Below, one piece after another: positions 6,461 through 12,957 of a DNA stretch of 21,981 nt. Origin of the DNA: a virus; the IMG/VR virus record IMGVR_UViG_3300023184_000570, positions 1-21,981 of that record, one strand, 5' to 3'. The position numbers and the translations under genes are program-made. Every line of letters begins with the position of its first letter. Position 1 is the first letter of the stretch. The notes under the pieces are model-generated. The model made no database searches. It was not told where the DNA came from and saw nothing but the letters and a program-made list of their open reading frames with translations.

Positions 6461-7145
6461 TTTAGCCGATTACGAGCCAGTAGAGGTGAGACTTGAAAAG
6501 TTTATTAAGGACTATCCAGATTTTCGCATTAGCACTGAGTTGGAAGTGGTGGAAGCAACTCGATACATCGTTAAGGCTTATCTCTTTAAGACTAGCCAAG
6601 ATAGCATCGCATGGGCAACAGGGTACGCTGAGGAGACGGTTAGCTCTCGCGGTGTCAATCAAACTTCTGCATTGGAGAATTGCGAGACATCGGCAATTGG
6701 CAGAGCACTTGCAAATGCGGGTTATGCTCCTAAAGGAAAGCGTCCTAGCCGCGAAGAGATGAGCAAGGTTGCACCTAATCACCCAGCTCTTAAAGTAGTC
6801 AAAAATGAAGTATTACCCGCTCCACAAGATATTAAAGAAGGCGATGTTGATTACTGGACTACACCTATTGGATCATCTGTCAAGACCACTCAAGCTCCAG
6901 TTACATTAGATTCAGCAATGGCTACGGTAACTGAGATTCTAGGTACGGCAGAAGCTCTGGATGCTCCAACATGTCTGCATGGTCATATGGAATGGCGTAC
7001 TGGTCATTCTGCTAAGACTGGCAAGGACTGGGCTGGATATTTCTGTACCTCAAAAGGTCAAACTGGTGGCTTAGATAAATGTCCAACGCATTGGTATAAC
7101 TTAAGCAGTAGTGGTAAGTGGGAACCACAGAAAGCAAGGGTATAA
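6453..7145 (+). CDS. Single-stranded DNA-binding / annealing-like protein with C-terminal zinc ribbon
   Basis: A 230-residue protein. The N-terminal ~105 residues are of a type usually annotated in actinophages as ssDNA-binding or recombination protein: F-N-L-A-D-Y-E-P-V, D-F-R-I, an R-Y-I-V-K-A strand, G-Y-A-E-E, then S-A-L-E-N-C-E-T-S-A-I-G-R-A-L-A-N-A-G-Y. A linker follows, then a probable zinc ribbon (Cys174, His176/178, Cys198, Cys210, His213). I chose ATG 6453 because an alternative ATG at 6444 is too close to the AGAGG site, and in the second copy spacing favours the equivalent ATG 21828. It is the best candidate for a recombination or replication protein here. The assignment is by motif recognition. 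Confidence 0.6.
   Translation: MFNLADYEPVEVRLEKFIKDYPDFRISTELEVVEATRYIVKAYLFKTSQDSIAWATGYAEETVSSRGVNQTSALENCETSAIGRALANAGYAPKGKRPSREEMSKVAPNHPALKVVKNEVLPAPQDIKEGDVDYWTTPIGSSVKTTQAPVTLDSAMATVTEILGTAEALDAPTCLHGHMEWRTGHSAKTGKDWAGYFCTSKGQTGGLDKCPTHWYNLSSSGKWEPQKARV
6507..6606 (+). repeat. 100-bp exact direct repeat, first copy
   Basis: These 100 bases, inside the annealing-protein gene, are identical to the last 100 bases of the window (21882-21981). The base just before differs (T 6506 versus C 21881), and the 55 bases before that again match. A window ending exactly after 100 matched bases is what a circular assembly overlap looks like. The spacing gives a 15,375-bp unit. Confidence 0.95.
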
Positions 7146-7339
7146 TGGGATTCGCAGAGTTTCACACAGTCGATGGGTGGGTCAATGTTGAGGACATACC
7201 TATGATTGATACAGTTAATTGCCAACTGTGCAACGAGCCAACAGAAGCTAAGGACATTGTTGCAGACATTCACATTACCGATAACGGACTAAAAGTAGGC
7301 GCATGGCAGTGCAGAAAGTGTAAGGCCGTCAATGGATAA
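7145..7339 (+). CDS. Small zinc-ribbon protein, 64 aa
   Basis: Starts at ATG 7145, overlapping the previous stop (TAATG); a longer upstream in-frame start at 7118 would overlap the previous gene by 28 bases and is less likely. Residues run MGFAEFHTVDGWVNVEDIP, then C-Q-L-C and, about 33 residues on, C-R-K-C. This gives one four-cysteine zinc ribbon. No family recognised. Small zinc ribbons among replication genes often contact nucleic acid or a protein partner; here that is inference from context. It overlaps the start of the next small gene. Confidence 0.6.
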   Translation: MGFAEFHTVDGWVNVEDIPMIDTVNCQLCNEPTEAKDIVADIHITDNGLKVGAWQCRKCKAVNG

Positions 7340-7421
7340 AGAAGATCTAATTACATTTTTGTTATTAGTTTTATTCATTGGTGCTGTCGCTATGGGTTAT
7401 ACAATGGGGCTTAATCATTAG
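7332..7421 (+). CDS. Tiny single-pass membrane protein, 29 aa
   Basis: A short ORF starting at ATG 7332, inside the end of the preceding gene, and stopping at TAG 7419-7421. The product is MDKEDLITF followed by one hydrophobic segment (LLLVLFIGAVAMGYTMG) and a short L-N-H tail. An acidic N-terminus, one membrane pass and tight overlaps on both sides resemble the other tiny membrane proteins of this genome. It explains why the overlapping frame of the next gene has a false hydrophobic start. The function is unknown and the evidence is composition and position only. Confidence 0.5.
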   Translation: MDKEDLITFLLLVLFIGAVAMGYTMGLNH

Positions 7422-7851
7422 CCAACACAGGAAGCACAGAGGTTTCCGCACAGAGCGAGTGGTCGCACAGTACCTATCGGCTGTATGGCCGTTCGCTAGT
7501 GTGGGAAGAGGAAATGGTAAGGATATTCAATCAGTGCCTTTTGATTGTGAAGTCAAGGCAAGGGCTGGATTCCAACCTAAGGCAGTCTTGGAGCAGATTC
7601 GTAAGCGCACAGCCATTTCGGGGGAATTGGGCTTTGCAGTCTTGCGTCTTAATGGGCAGGGAGAAAATGCAGCGGAGTATGCCTGCATTATCCAGCTCCA
7701 AGACTTGCTTCCCCTTTTAGAGTTAAAGTATGGTCACATTAAAGTTGATCCAGAGGATGCAGACATTCAACGCTGTAGCTGTGGGTCATGGATGATTGGG
7801 GAATGTAAAACATGCCAGCCTACGATTACAAATGCAAAAGATGCGGATTAA
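7378..7851 (+). CDS. PD-(D/E)XK nuclease, Holliday-junction-resolvase-like
   Basis: The open frame is 157 codons. The nuclease core is K-H-R-G-F-R-T-E26-R-x-V-A, then G-R-G-N-G-K-D49-I, then D-C-E58-V-K60-A-R, an arrangement typical of archaeal-type Holliday junction resolvase-like nucleases in actinophages. A C-terminal zinc ribbon follows (Cys133, Cys135, Cys143, Cys146). The start is uncertain: before the core there is no in-frame ATG, and residues 1-15 are merely the shifted reading of the tiny membrane protein gene. TTG 7378, GTG 7381 or an unusual ATT near 7417 are the choices. It probably resolves branched DNA from recombination-dependent replication or before packaging. Its end overlaps the FmdB-like gene. 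Confidence 0.65.
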   Translation: MVLSLWVIQWGLIISQHRKHRGFRTERVVAQYLSAVWPFASVGRGNGKDIQSVPFDCEVKARAGFQPKAVLEQIRKRTAISGELGFAVLRLNGQGENAAEYACIIQLQDLLPLLELKYGHIKVDPEDADIQRCSCGSWMIGECKTCQPTITNAKDAD

Positions 7852-7982
7852 AAAATGAGCTGCATCATGGCTGGTATGACAAACCTACAGTTCTATGCAC
7901 TTATTGTAATGAACCAATGGACAAAATCATTAGCCCAATAGGGGCAATCTTCAAAGGCACGGGCTGGGGAAGTAGTAAATAG
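7812..7982 (+). CDS. FmdB-like small zinc-ribbon protein, 56 aa
   Basis: Starts at ATG 7812 inside the end of the nuclease gene and ends at TAG 7980-7982. The product begins MPAYDYKCKRCG and contains a second pair C-T-Y-C, then a C-terminal I-S-P-I-G-A-I-F-K-G-T-G-W-G-S-S-K. The M-P-x-Y-x-Y-x-C-x-x-C-G start, the paired cysteines and the F-x-G-x-G-W ending are hallmarks of the FmdB/putative regulatory zinc-ribbon family. The exact role in phages is unknown; nucleic acid or transcription contact is likely. Its stop touches the first DnaA box. Confidence 0.7.
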   Translation: MPAYDYKCKRCGLKNELHHGWYDKPTVLCTYCNEPMDKIISPIGAIFKGTGWGSSK

Positions 7983-8003
7983 TTATCCACAAAGTTATCC
8001 ACA
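7983..8003 (+). promoter_or_regulatory. Two perfect DnaA boxes
   Basis: TTATCCACA occurs at 7983-7991 and again at 7995-8003, in direct orientation 12 bp apart, in the only gap between the early genes and the lytic-protein/packaging genes. This is the exact bacterial consensus. Strong hairpins follow at 8085-8132. Together they make a candidate replication origin that recruits host DnaA, which fits a phage with no initiator or polymerase of its own. The second box ends against the AGGAGGT ribosome site (8003-8009) of the next gene, so DnaA binding could also affect that gene. Confidence 0.6.
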
Positions 8004-8013
8004 GGAGGTATCG

Positions 8014-8466
8014 ATGAAACGACACGCCGTTCTGACCAGCACTTATAGAAATCGATTTGACAGCCATGGTACGCTAACGGCGCAGAGCCTCTCAAAGGCT
8101 CACCGCAAGCCCCTCAGGGGCGTAGCTTGCGGGGTGCTAGTAGCTATTGGGATAGCTCTATGCTTCGTACCGAGTGCAGGCTCTAATAACTCCAAAGAAT
8201 ATATTGATTATAAGACTTATGCTCTCTATCTATTAGACTTTAATTATAAAGAATATCAATGCTTAGTTAAGCTTTATGGTAAAGAAAGTGCATGGAATCC
8301 ATTAGCTGTTAATGGTTCTCATTATGGAATACCACAAGGAAAGAGTGAGTGGCTTAAAGACCAGGATGGTTATACTCAAGTACAATGGGGATTAGACTAC
8401 ATAGGCCATAGATATGGTGAGCCATGTATTGCCTTAGATCATTGGAGTAAGTACGGATGGCATTAA
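8014..8466 (+). CDS. Lytic transglycosylase-like cell-wall protein with membrane anchor
   Basis: A 150-residue protein with a strong AGGAGGT site four bases before ATG 8014. Residues 1-35 are basic, 36-54 are hydrophobic (signal anchor or signal peptide), and the C-terminal ~75 residues match actinobacterial lytic transglycosylase / aggregation-promoting-factor-type domains: C-L-V-K-L-Y-G-K-E-S-A-W-N-P with a likely catalytic Glu, then Y-G-I-P-Q, Q-W-G-L-D-Y-I-x-x-R-Y-G-x-P-C and a final G-W-H. It should act on peptidoglycan outside the membrane, at release or entry. The N-terminal coding part contains several strong inverted repeats, which may mean it overlaps a DNA or RNA element. The stop overlaps the HNH start by ten bases. 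Confidence 0.7.
   Translation: MKRHAVLTSTYRNRFDSHGTLTAQSLSKAHRKPLRGVACGVLVAIGIALCFVPSAGSNNSKEYIDYKTYALYLLDFNYKEYQCLVKLYGKESAWNPLAVNGSHYGIPQGKSEWLKDQDGYTQVQWGLDYIGHRYGEPCIALDHWSKYGWH
8085..8132. other. Cluster of inverted repeats near DnaA boxes
   Basis: Three stems are packed into about 50 bases: GAGCCT/AGGCTC (8085-8090, 8096-8101), CCCC/GGGG (8110-8113, 8117-8120), and an outer CCGCAAG/CTTGCGG (8103-8109, 8126-8132) enclosing the second. They lie in the first part of the lytic transglycosylase-like gene, 80-130 bases after the DnaA boxes, in a locally GC-rich patch. A role as part of an origin, a packaging site or an mRNA structure is possible; none is shown. Confidence 0.5.
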
Positions 8467-8795
8467 GAGATAGAAGCCATAGAGAGCTAGGGCTACAGAA
8501 GTGGAAAGACCAGCGCTTAAGAGTATTAAAGCGTGATGGTTACATCTGTGCTTATTGTGGACAAGAAGCTAATCAAGTAGATCATGTCATCAGTCGCAAA
8601 GATGGTGGCAGTCATGACCTAGATAACTTGGTTGCTTGTTGTGCTACTTGCAATAGCAAGAAGGGTGCGCTCAATGAGGGCGTTTTTTTAGGTAAGAGCT
8701 CTACCCCCCCTGTCTTTTCAGGGCATATCTACCCGATGCAGTCCGAGCCAATGCCAGACAGTCCTTTTAAGACCCGACCTAATCCGAGTCAATGA
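8457..8795 (+). CDS. HNH endonuclease
   Basis: A 112-residue HNH nuclease with the full zinc-binding fold: C31-A-Y-C34, the catalytic V-D42-H43-V, D-N57, and C62-A-T-C65-N. Such proteins lie beside terminase in HK97-like phages and help the terminase cut at cos ends. The C-terminal ~35 residues are Pro/Ser-rich and probably unstructured. It overlaps both neighbours; the terminase ATG overlaps its TGA. A run of seven T at 8683-8689 follows a 5-bp stem and spells a U-UUU-UUA slippery heptamer in the reading frame. A -1 slip would stop one codon later, leaving the HNH core intact. Confidence 0.9.
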   Translation: MALRDRSHRELGLQKWKDQRLRVLKRDGYICAYCGQEANQVDHVISRKDGGSHDLDNLVACCATCNSKKGALNEGVFLGKSSTPPVFSGHIYPMQSEPMPDSPFKTRPNPSQ

Positions 8796-10237
8796 CGACT
8801 AAACCCAAAGCTAAACAGCCGCTCCGAGGGGCAACGCTACCGAGGGTTCACAGTCCACTACTCAAGGGCAAAAGTAGGGCTGGTGAAGTTTTTGAAATGG
8901 TTGAGCGTCTGAAAATGGATAAGCTTATGCCATATCAAGAACATGTCCTTAAACAGATGATGATGGTCGATAAAAAGAACCAGTATCGCGTTAAGACTGC
9001 CTTGTTACTCATATCTCGCCAAAATGGTAAATCTCACTTAGGCAGAGTGCGTGTTATTTGGGGCATGTTTTACGGTGGCGAGAAGAAGCACATCATCATG
9101 AGCTCTAATAGAGCAACTGCTTTGATGACCTTTCGAGAAATCGCTTGGATCATCGAATCAACCCCAGAGTTAAAGGCGATGACTAAAGCAGTGCGTTATG
9201 CCAACGGTGGCGAGCGAATAGAGCTACTCAATGGCGCAACCCTTGACTTGGTATCAGATACCAGAGATTCAGCTCGTGGTCGTACTGCCGATTTCTTATG
9301 GATTGATGAAGTGCGAGAAATATCTGAGGATGGCTATAAAGCTGCAATACCTACCACAAGGGCTAGAGCCAATGCTCAGACCTTTTTAACATCTAATGCT
9401 GGTGATGCTTTCAGTACTGTCTTAAACGGCCTTGTGGAGCGAGCAAAAGATTATCCGCCAGAGACTTTTGGCTACTATGAGTATTCAGCGCCTCAATATT
9501 GCAAAATAGATATTTCGAGTGAATCTTTTTGGCGAGATGCAGTAGCACCTAGTAATCCTGCTCTGGGTTACACAGTGACCAGAGAATCCATCGAAGAGGC
9601 GATAGCAACTGCTCCGATTGAAACGACTCGCACGGAAGTACTGTGCTCGTGGATTGATTCTTTGCAATCACCGTGGCCTCATGGAGTTTTGGAAGAAACT
9701 AGCGATAGCGCTTTAGAGCTATCTGTTGGCGCTTATACAGTCTTTGCTTTCGATGTTAGCCCTTCACGGCGCAACTGTTCACTTGTGGCAGGCCAAATAC
9801 TGCCAGATGGTCGAATCGGCATTGGAATCATGGAAACTTGGAGTTCTCAGGTCGCAGTCGATGATCTAAAGATTGCAGCAGCAATTAAGGGCTGGTGCGA
9901 CCTTTACAGACCGCGTTTAGTGTGCTACGACAAATATGCAACCCAATCAATAGCTGACAGATTGAAGCAATCGGGCGTAGTTACTGAGGATGTCTCAGGC
10001 CAAGCCTTTTATCAAGCCTGTGGAGACTTATTGACAGGATTGGTGACTCATAAGGTCGTTCATAATGGTCAGGCAGAGCTAATCCAGCAGATGAATAATT
10101 GCGCGGCTAAGGTCAACGATTCGGCTTGGAGAATCATCAAAAGAAAGAGCGCAGGCGATATATCGGCTCCGATTGGCCTAGCGATGGTAGTAAGCAAGTT
10201 AATGCTCCCAGCCCCTAAACCTCAGATTATCACTTAG
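8792..10237 (+). CDS. terL: Terminase large subunit
   Basis: A 481-residue packaging motor. Near the N-terminus is the ATPase: a Walker A variant S75-R-Q-N-G-K80-S81 and Walker B L-W-I-D172-E173. The RNase H-like nuclease follows, with F-A-F-D321, C-Y-D380 and a late Asp near 456. The length is normal for a complete large subunit of phages with HNH partners. There is no recognisable small terminase upstream; the HNH gene occupies that place. The start overlaps the HNH stop (ATGA). An inverted repeat covers the stop codon region, and a promoter-like sequence lies before the portal gene. Confidence 0.95.
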   Translation: MTTKPKAKQPLRGATLPRVHSPLLKGKSRAGEVFEMVERLKMDKLMPYQEHVLKQMMMVDKKNQYRVKTALLLISRQNGKSHLGRVRVIWGMFYGGEKKHIIMSSNRATALMTFREIAWIIESTPELKAMTKAVRYANGGERIELLNGATLDLVSDTRDSARGRTADFLWIDEVREISEDGYKAAIPTTRARANAQTFLTSNAGDAFSTVLNGLVERAKDYPPETFGYYEYSAPQYCKIDISSESFWRDAVAPSNPALGYTVTRESIEEAIATAPIETTRTEVLCSWIDSLQSPWPHGVLEETSDSALELSVGAYTVFAFDVSPSRRNCSLVAGQILPDGRIGIGIMETWSSQVAVDDLKIAAAIKGWCDLYRPRLVCYDKYATQSIADRLKQSGVVTEDVSGQAFYQACGDLLTGLVTHKVVHNGQAELIQQMNNCAAKVNDSAWRIIKRKSAGDISAPIGLAMVVSKLMLPAPKPQIIT

Positions 10238-10261
10238 ACACCTGCGTGGCGTGTTGTCTAA
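10234..10261. other. Inverted repeat across the terminase stop codon
   Basis: TTAGACA (10234-10240) and TGTCTAA (10255-10261) form a 7-bp stem around a GC-rich 14-base loop. The loop could pair inside itself (ACAC with GTGT). There is no T-run after it, so a simple intrinsic terminator is unlikely; an operator or mRNA-processing stem is possible. The site precedes the portal and head genes. Confidence 0.4.
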
Positions 10262-10282
10262 TTACTTGACAAATGCTACACT
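10254..10282 (+). promoter_or_regulatory. Possible promoter for head genes
   Basis: TTGTCT (10254-10259) and TACACT (10277-10282) are 17 bases apart and fit a weak -35/-10 pair with a TANNNT-type -10. A transcript would begin about 10289-10291, close to the preferred portal ATG, so it might be leaderless as is common in Actinobacteria. A better -35 (TTGACA, 10266-10271) is too close to this -10. The motif TGCTACACT resembles TGCAACACT in both conserved leaders. Confidence 0.3.
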
Positions 10283-10290
10283 TTATGACT

Positions 10291-11394
10291 ATGGGTCTAT
10301 TTACGCGTAAAGAATCAAACACCAAAAATAGTGATCTATTGGCGCAATATGCCCCTCAAGTTTTAAGCAATAATTATTATTATGCTGTTGCTCCAGTAAT
10401 AGACCGAGCAACAGCTTTGGAAGTGCCTTCAGTCGTTCGCGCAAGAAATCTAATATGTGGCACTATTGCATCAATGCCTTTAGAGCTTTACAGAAAATCA
10501 ACTGGAGAAGAATTAGGCAAGCCAGTTTGGATGGATCAACCTTCTCCTAACCAACCTAGAGCAATTACAATTTCTTACACGGTTGACTCGTTAATCTTTC
10601 ATGGTTGGTCACTTTGGAAAATAACAAGTCGCTATTCTGAAGATGGACGACCTGCATCTTTTGAGTGGGTTCCCAATTCTCGCATTACTCCACAATATGA
10701 AGGCTATAACAATTATTACATTTCAGGTTATGAAATTGATGGAGTAATTTATTCTAATGATGATGTCGTAACATTTCAATCCCTCAATGATGGCATTTTA
10801 ACTACTGGAGCCAGAGTATTACGCGGTGCAGTCGATTTAGAAATTGCATCTACTTTGGCTGCCGCCACACCGCAACCCGCTGGGATATTGAAGAACACAG
10901 GAGCTGACCTTGATCCAAAAGAAGTTCAAGGATTGTTAGCATCTTGGCGCCAAGCGAGAAGTCAGAGGACAACTGCCTATCTCACTTCCACTTTGGAGTA
11001 CCAGGCCAATTCATTCTCACCTAAAGACATGATGTATAATGAAGCTAAGCAAGATTATGCGACTCAAATAGCTCGCTTAATGAATCTCGATGCTTTTTAT
11101 CTTAGCGCAGATGCCAATAACTCAATGACTTACAGTAACCTGCTAGATTCTCGCAAGCAGTTTGTTTCTCTTACATTGCAGCCTTTTATTACTGCAATCG
11201 AAGATAGACTTTCTATGAATGATGTGACTGCCAATGGCAATGAAGTGCGTTTTGATTTAGATAAGTCATTCTTGCGAGCCAACCCAATGGATGATTTATT
11301 GGTAATTGAAAAGATGCTAACTTTGGGCTTAATTACAGTTGAACAAGCAATGGCAATGACAGATGTAACACCTAACGGAAGCAATGGTATGTAA
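10291..11394 (+). CDS. Portal protein
   Basis: A 367-residue portal, the dodecameric ring at the capsid vertex through which DNA passes. HK97-type portal features appear in order: an N-terminal V-V-R-A-R-N-L-I-C-G-T-I-A-S-M-P-L-E-L-Y segment, P-S-P-N-Q-P-R, then W-V-P-N-S-R-I, a P-A-G-I-L-K-N-T-G stretch, N-E-A-K-Q-D-Y-A-T-Q-I-A-R-L-M-N at the crown side and a C-terminal L-G-L-I-T-V-E-Q-A. I prefer ATG 10291 (MGLFTRK) over the in-frame ATGs 10273 and 10285, since MGLF is a typical portal start. It is compact compared with most portals. Its stop overlaps the next ATG. Confidence 0.9.
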   Translation: MGLFTRKESNTKNSDLLAQYAPQVLSNNYYYAVAPVIDRATALEVPSVVRARNLICGTIASMPLELYRKSTGEELGKPVWMDQPSPNQPRAITISYTVDSLIFHGWSLWKITSRYSEDGRPASFEWVPNSRITPQYEGYNNYYISGYEIDGVIYSNDDVVTFQSLNDGILTTGARVLRGAVDLEIASTLAAATPQPAGILKNTGADLDPKEVQGLLASWRQARSQRTTAYLTSTLEYQANSFSPKDMMYNEAKQDYATQIARLMNLDAFYLSADANNSMTYSNLLDSRKQFVSLTLQPFITAIEDRLSMNDVTANGNEVRFDLDKSFLRANPMDDLLVIEKMLTLGLITVEQAMAMTDVTPNGSNGM

Positions 11395-12938
11395 TGGAAA
11401 ATATACTTACATTTTCAGCAGATTTAACTGCCGATACAGCTAAGAGAGTTATCTCAGGCAAGATTGTGCCTATGGGTACAGGCGAAGTAGGAGCGACTTC
11501 AGCAGGCGCGGTAGTCTTTGAAAAGGGAAGTATTCAACTTCCAGAAGATCCAAAAAGTATTAAACTACTTAATCAGCACAATACAAAAGAGCCTTTAGGC
11601 AAAGCGCAATTTTTTAACGAAGTTGATGGCGAAGGCATTTATGCCAGTTTCAAGATTTCTAATTCCAGTCGCGGTACAGATGCTCTTATTACAGCATCCG
11701 AAGGCTTGACATCTGGCCTTTCAGTCGGTGTAGAAGTTTTGAAGTCAAGTCGTAAAAGTGGGGTCATGCATGTAACTGCTGCCCGACTATTTGAAGTTTC
11801 ATTAGTAACAGAGCCAGCCTTTAAATCTGCTCAGGTTATTGATGTTGCTGCTGAGGAAACACCCGAAGCAGTAGAAGAAGAAATCAAACCAACAGAAAGC
11901 GAGCCAGTCGTGGAATCAACTCCAGACATCGTAGCAGCTCCAGAAGTTGAGGCATCGGCTGTAGAAGCTGCTCGCCCAACTGTTGCTGTTACAAATATCC
12001 GTCCTCGCCTAAAGCCACTCACATCAGGTGAGTATCTAGAGGCAAACATCAAGGCAGCAATGGGAGATGACGCAGCTCGTCAGCTCGTTCTTGCTACAGA
12101 TGACACAACAACAAACACAGGTCTTACACTTGCACCACACCTAAATGAGTTTGTTACAACTTCAATCGATGGCCGTCCAGCCGTTGATGCAATTTCAAAG
12201 GGTGTTTTGCCAGCTTCAGGAATGTCATTTACAATTCCTAAACTCACAACAGCTCCAACTATCGATTCTGACTCAACAGAAGGCGAAGCACTTGGCGGTA
12301 CAGGTATGGCTTCAAGCTATATCACTGCAACTGTTAAAAAGGCAGCAGGACTTCAAACAATTTCATGGGAGTTACTAGATCGCAGCCAACCATCATTCTA
12401 TGATGAACTCATCAAGGAATTGACTTATGCTTATGCTAAGGCAACAGATCAAGCTGTTACAGCAGAATTGACTGCATCTGGAACACTTGCATCAACACAA
12501 GCTGCAACAATTGCAGGACTAAAGGCTTACATTGCAAAGGAAGTACCAGCAGCTTATGCAGCAGCAGGTAAGTTTGCTCGTAACCTTATCGTCAATACTT
12601 CATGGTGGGAAACAATCATGTCATCTGAGGACACAACAAATCGTCCTCTATTTATGGCTTCAAACCCACAAAACAATCCAGGAAACATCTCTGGTCAATC
12701 AATCGTAGGCGATGTCATGGGTCTTAACACATTTGTTGATCCACACATGACAGTTACAACAAAGATTGACGATTCTGCATACATCGTAGTACCAGAATCA
12801 TTTACATTCTACGAAGCACCAAAGACAACAGTAAATGTGCAAGCACTTGCTAATGGTCAATTACAGGTCGCTGTTTATGGCTACTATGCAATCGCTGCAA
12901 AGGTCGGCGCAGGATGCCGCCGTTTCAACCTAACCTAA
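11394..12938 (+). CDS. Prohead protease - major capsid protein fusion
   Basis: A 514-residue protein with two parts. Residues 1-150 are an HK97-type (S78) prohead protease: I-S-G-K-I-V-P, L-L-N-Q-H62-N as the likely catalytic His, G-L-S110-V-G-V as the likely Ser, and F-E-V-S-L-V-T-E-P-A. Residues 150-200 are an acidic Glu/Pro/Ala linker like a scaffold (delta) domain. Residues ~205-514 are an HK97-fold capsid protein (T-L-A-P-H-L, then S-W-E-L-L-D-R-S, and a C-terminal Y-G-Y-Y-A-I-A-A-K). The protease should cut itself off during maturation. The capsid half is rich in ACA and GCA codons, as for a highly expressed gene. A strong hairpin follows. Confidence 0.9.
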   Translation: MENILTFSADLTADTAKRVISGKIVPMGTGEVGATSAGAVVFEKGSIQLPEDPKSIKLLNQHNTKEPLGKAQFFNEVDGEGIYASFKISNSSRGTDALITASEGLTSGLSVGVEVLKSSRKSGVMHVTAARLFEVSLVTEPAFKSAQVIDVAAEETPEAVEEEIKPTESEPVVESTPDIVAAPEVEASAVEAARPTVAVTNIRPRLKPLTSGEYLEANIKAAMGDDAARQLVLATDDTTTNTGLTLAPHLNEFVTTSIDGRPAVDAISKGVLPASGMSFTIPKLTTAPTIDSDSTEGEALGGTGMASSYITATVKKAAGLQTISWELLDRSQPSFYDELIKELTYAYAKATDQAVTAELTASGTLASTQAATIAGLKAYIAKEVPAAYAAAGKFARNLIVNTSWWETIMSSEDTTNRPLFMASNPQNNPGNISGQSIVGDVMGLNTFVDPHMTVTTKIDDSAYIVVPESFTFYEAPKTTVNVQALANGQLQVAVYGYYAIAAKVGAGCRRFNLT

Positions 12939-12957
12939 TAAGTTAGAAACTAAGTCG

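Noticed and set aside
8014-8136. Lytic transglycosylase-like gene really starting at GTG 8134
   Set aside because: It would remove the odd basic N-terminus, but no ribosome site precedes 8134, while a perfect AGGAGGT stands before ATG 8014.
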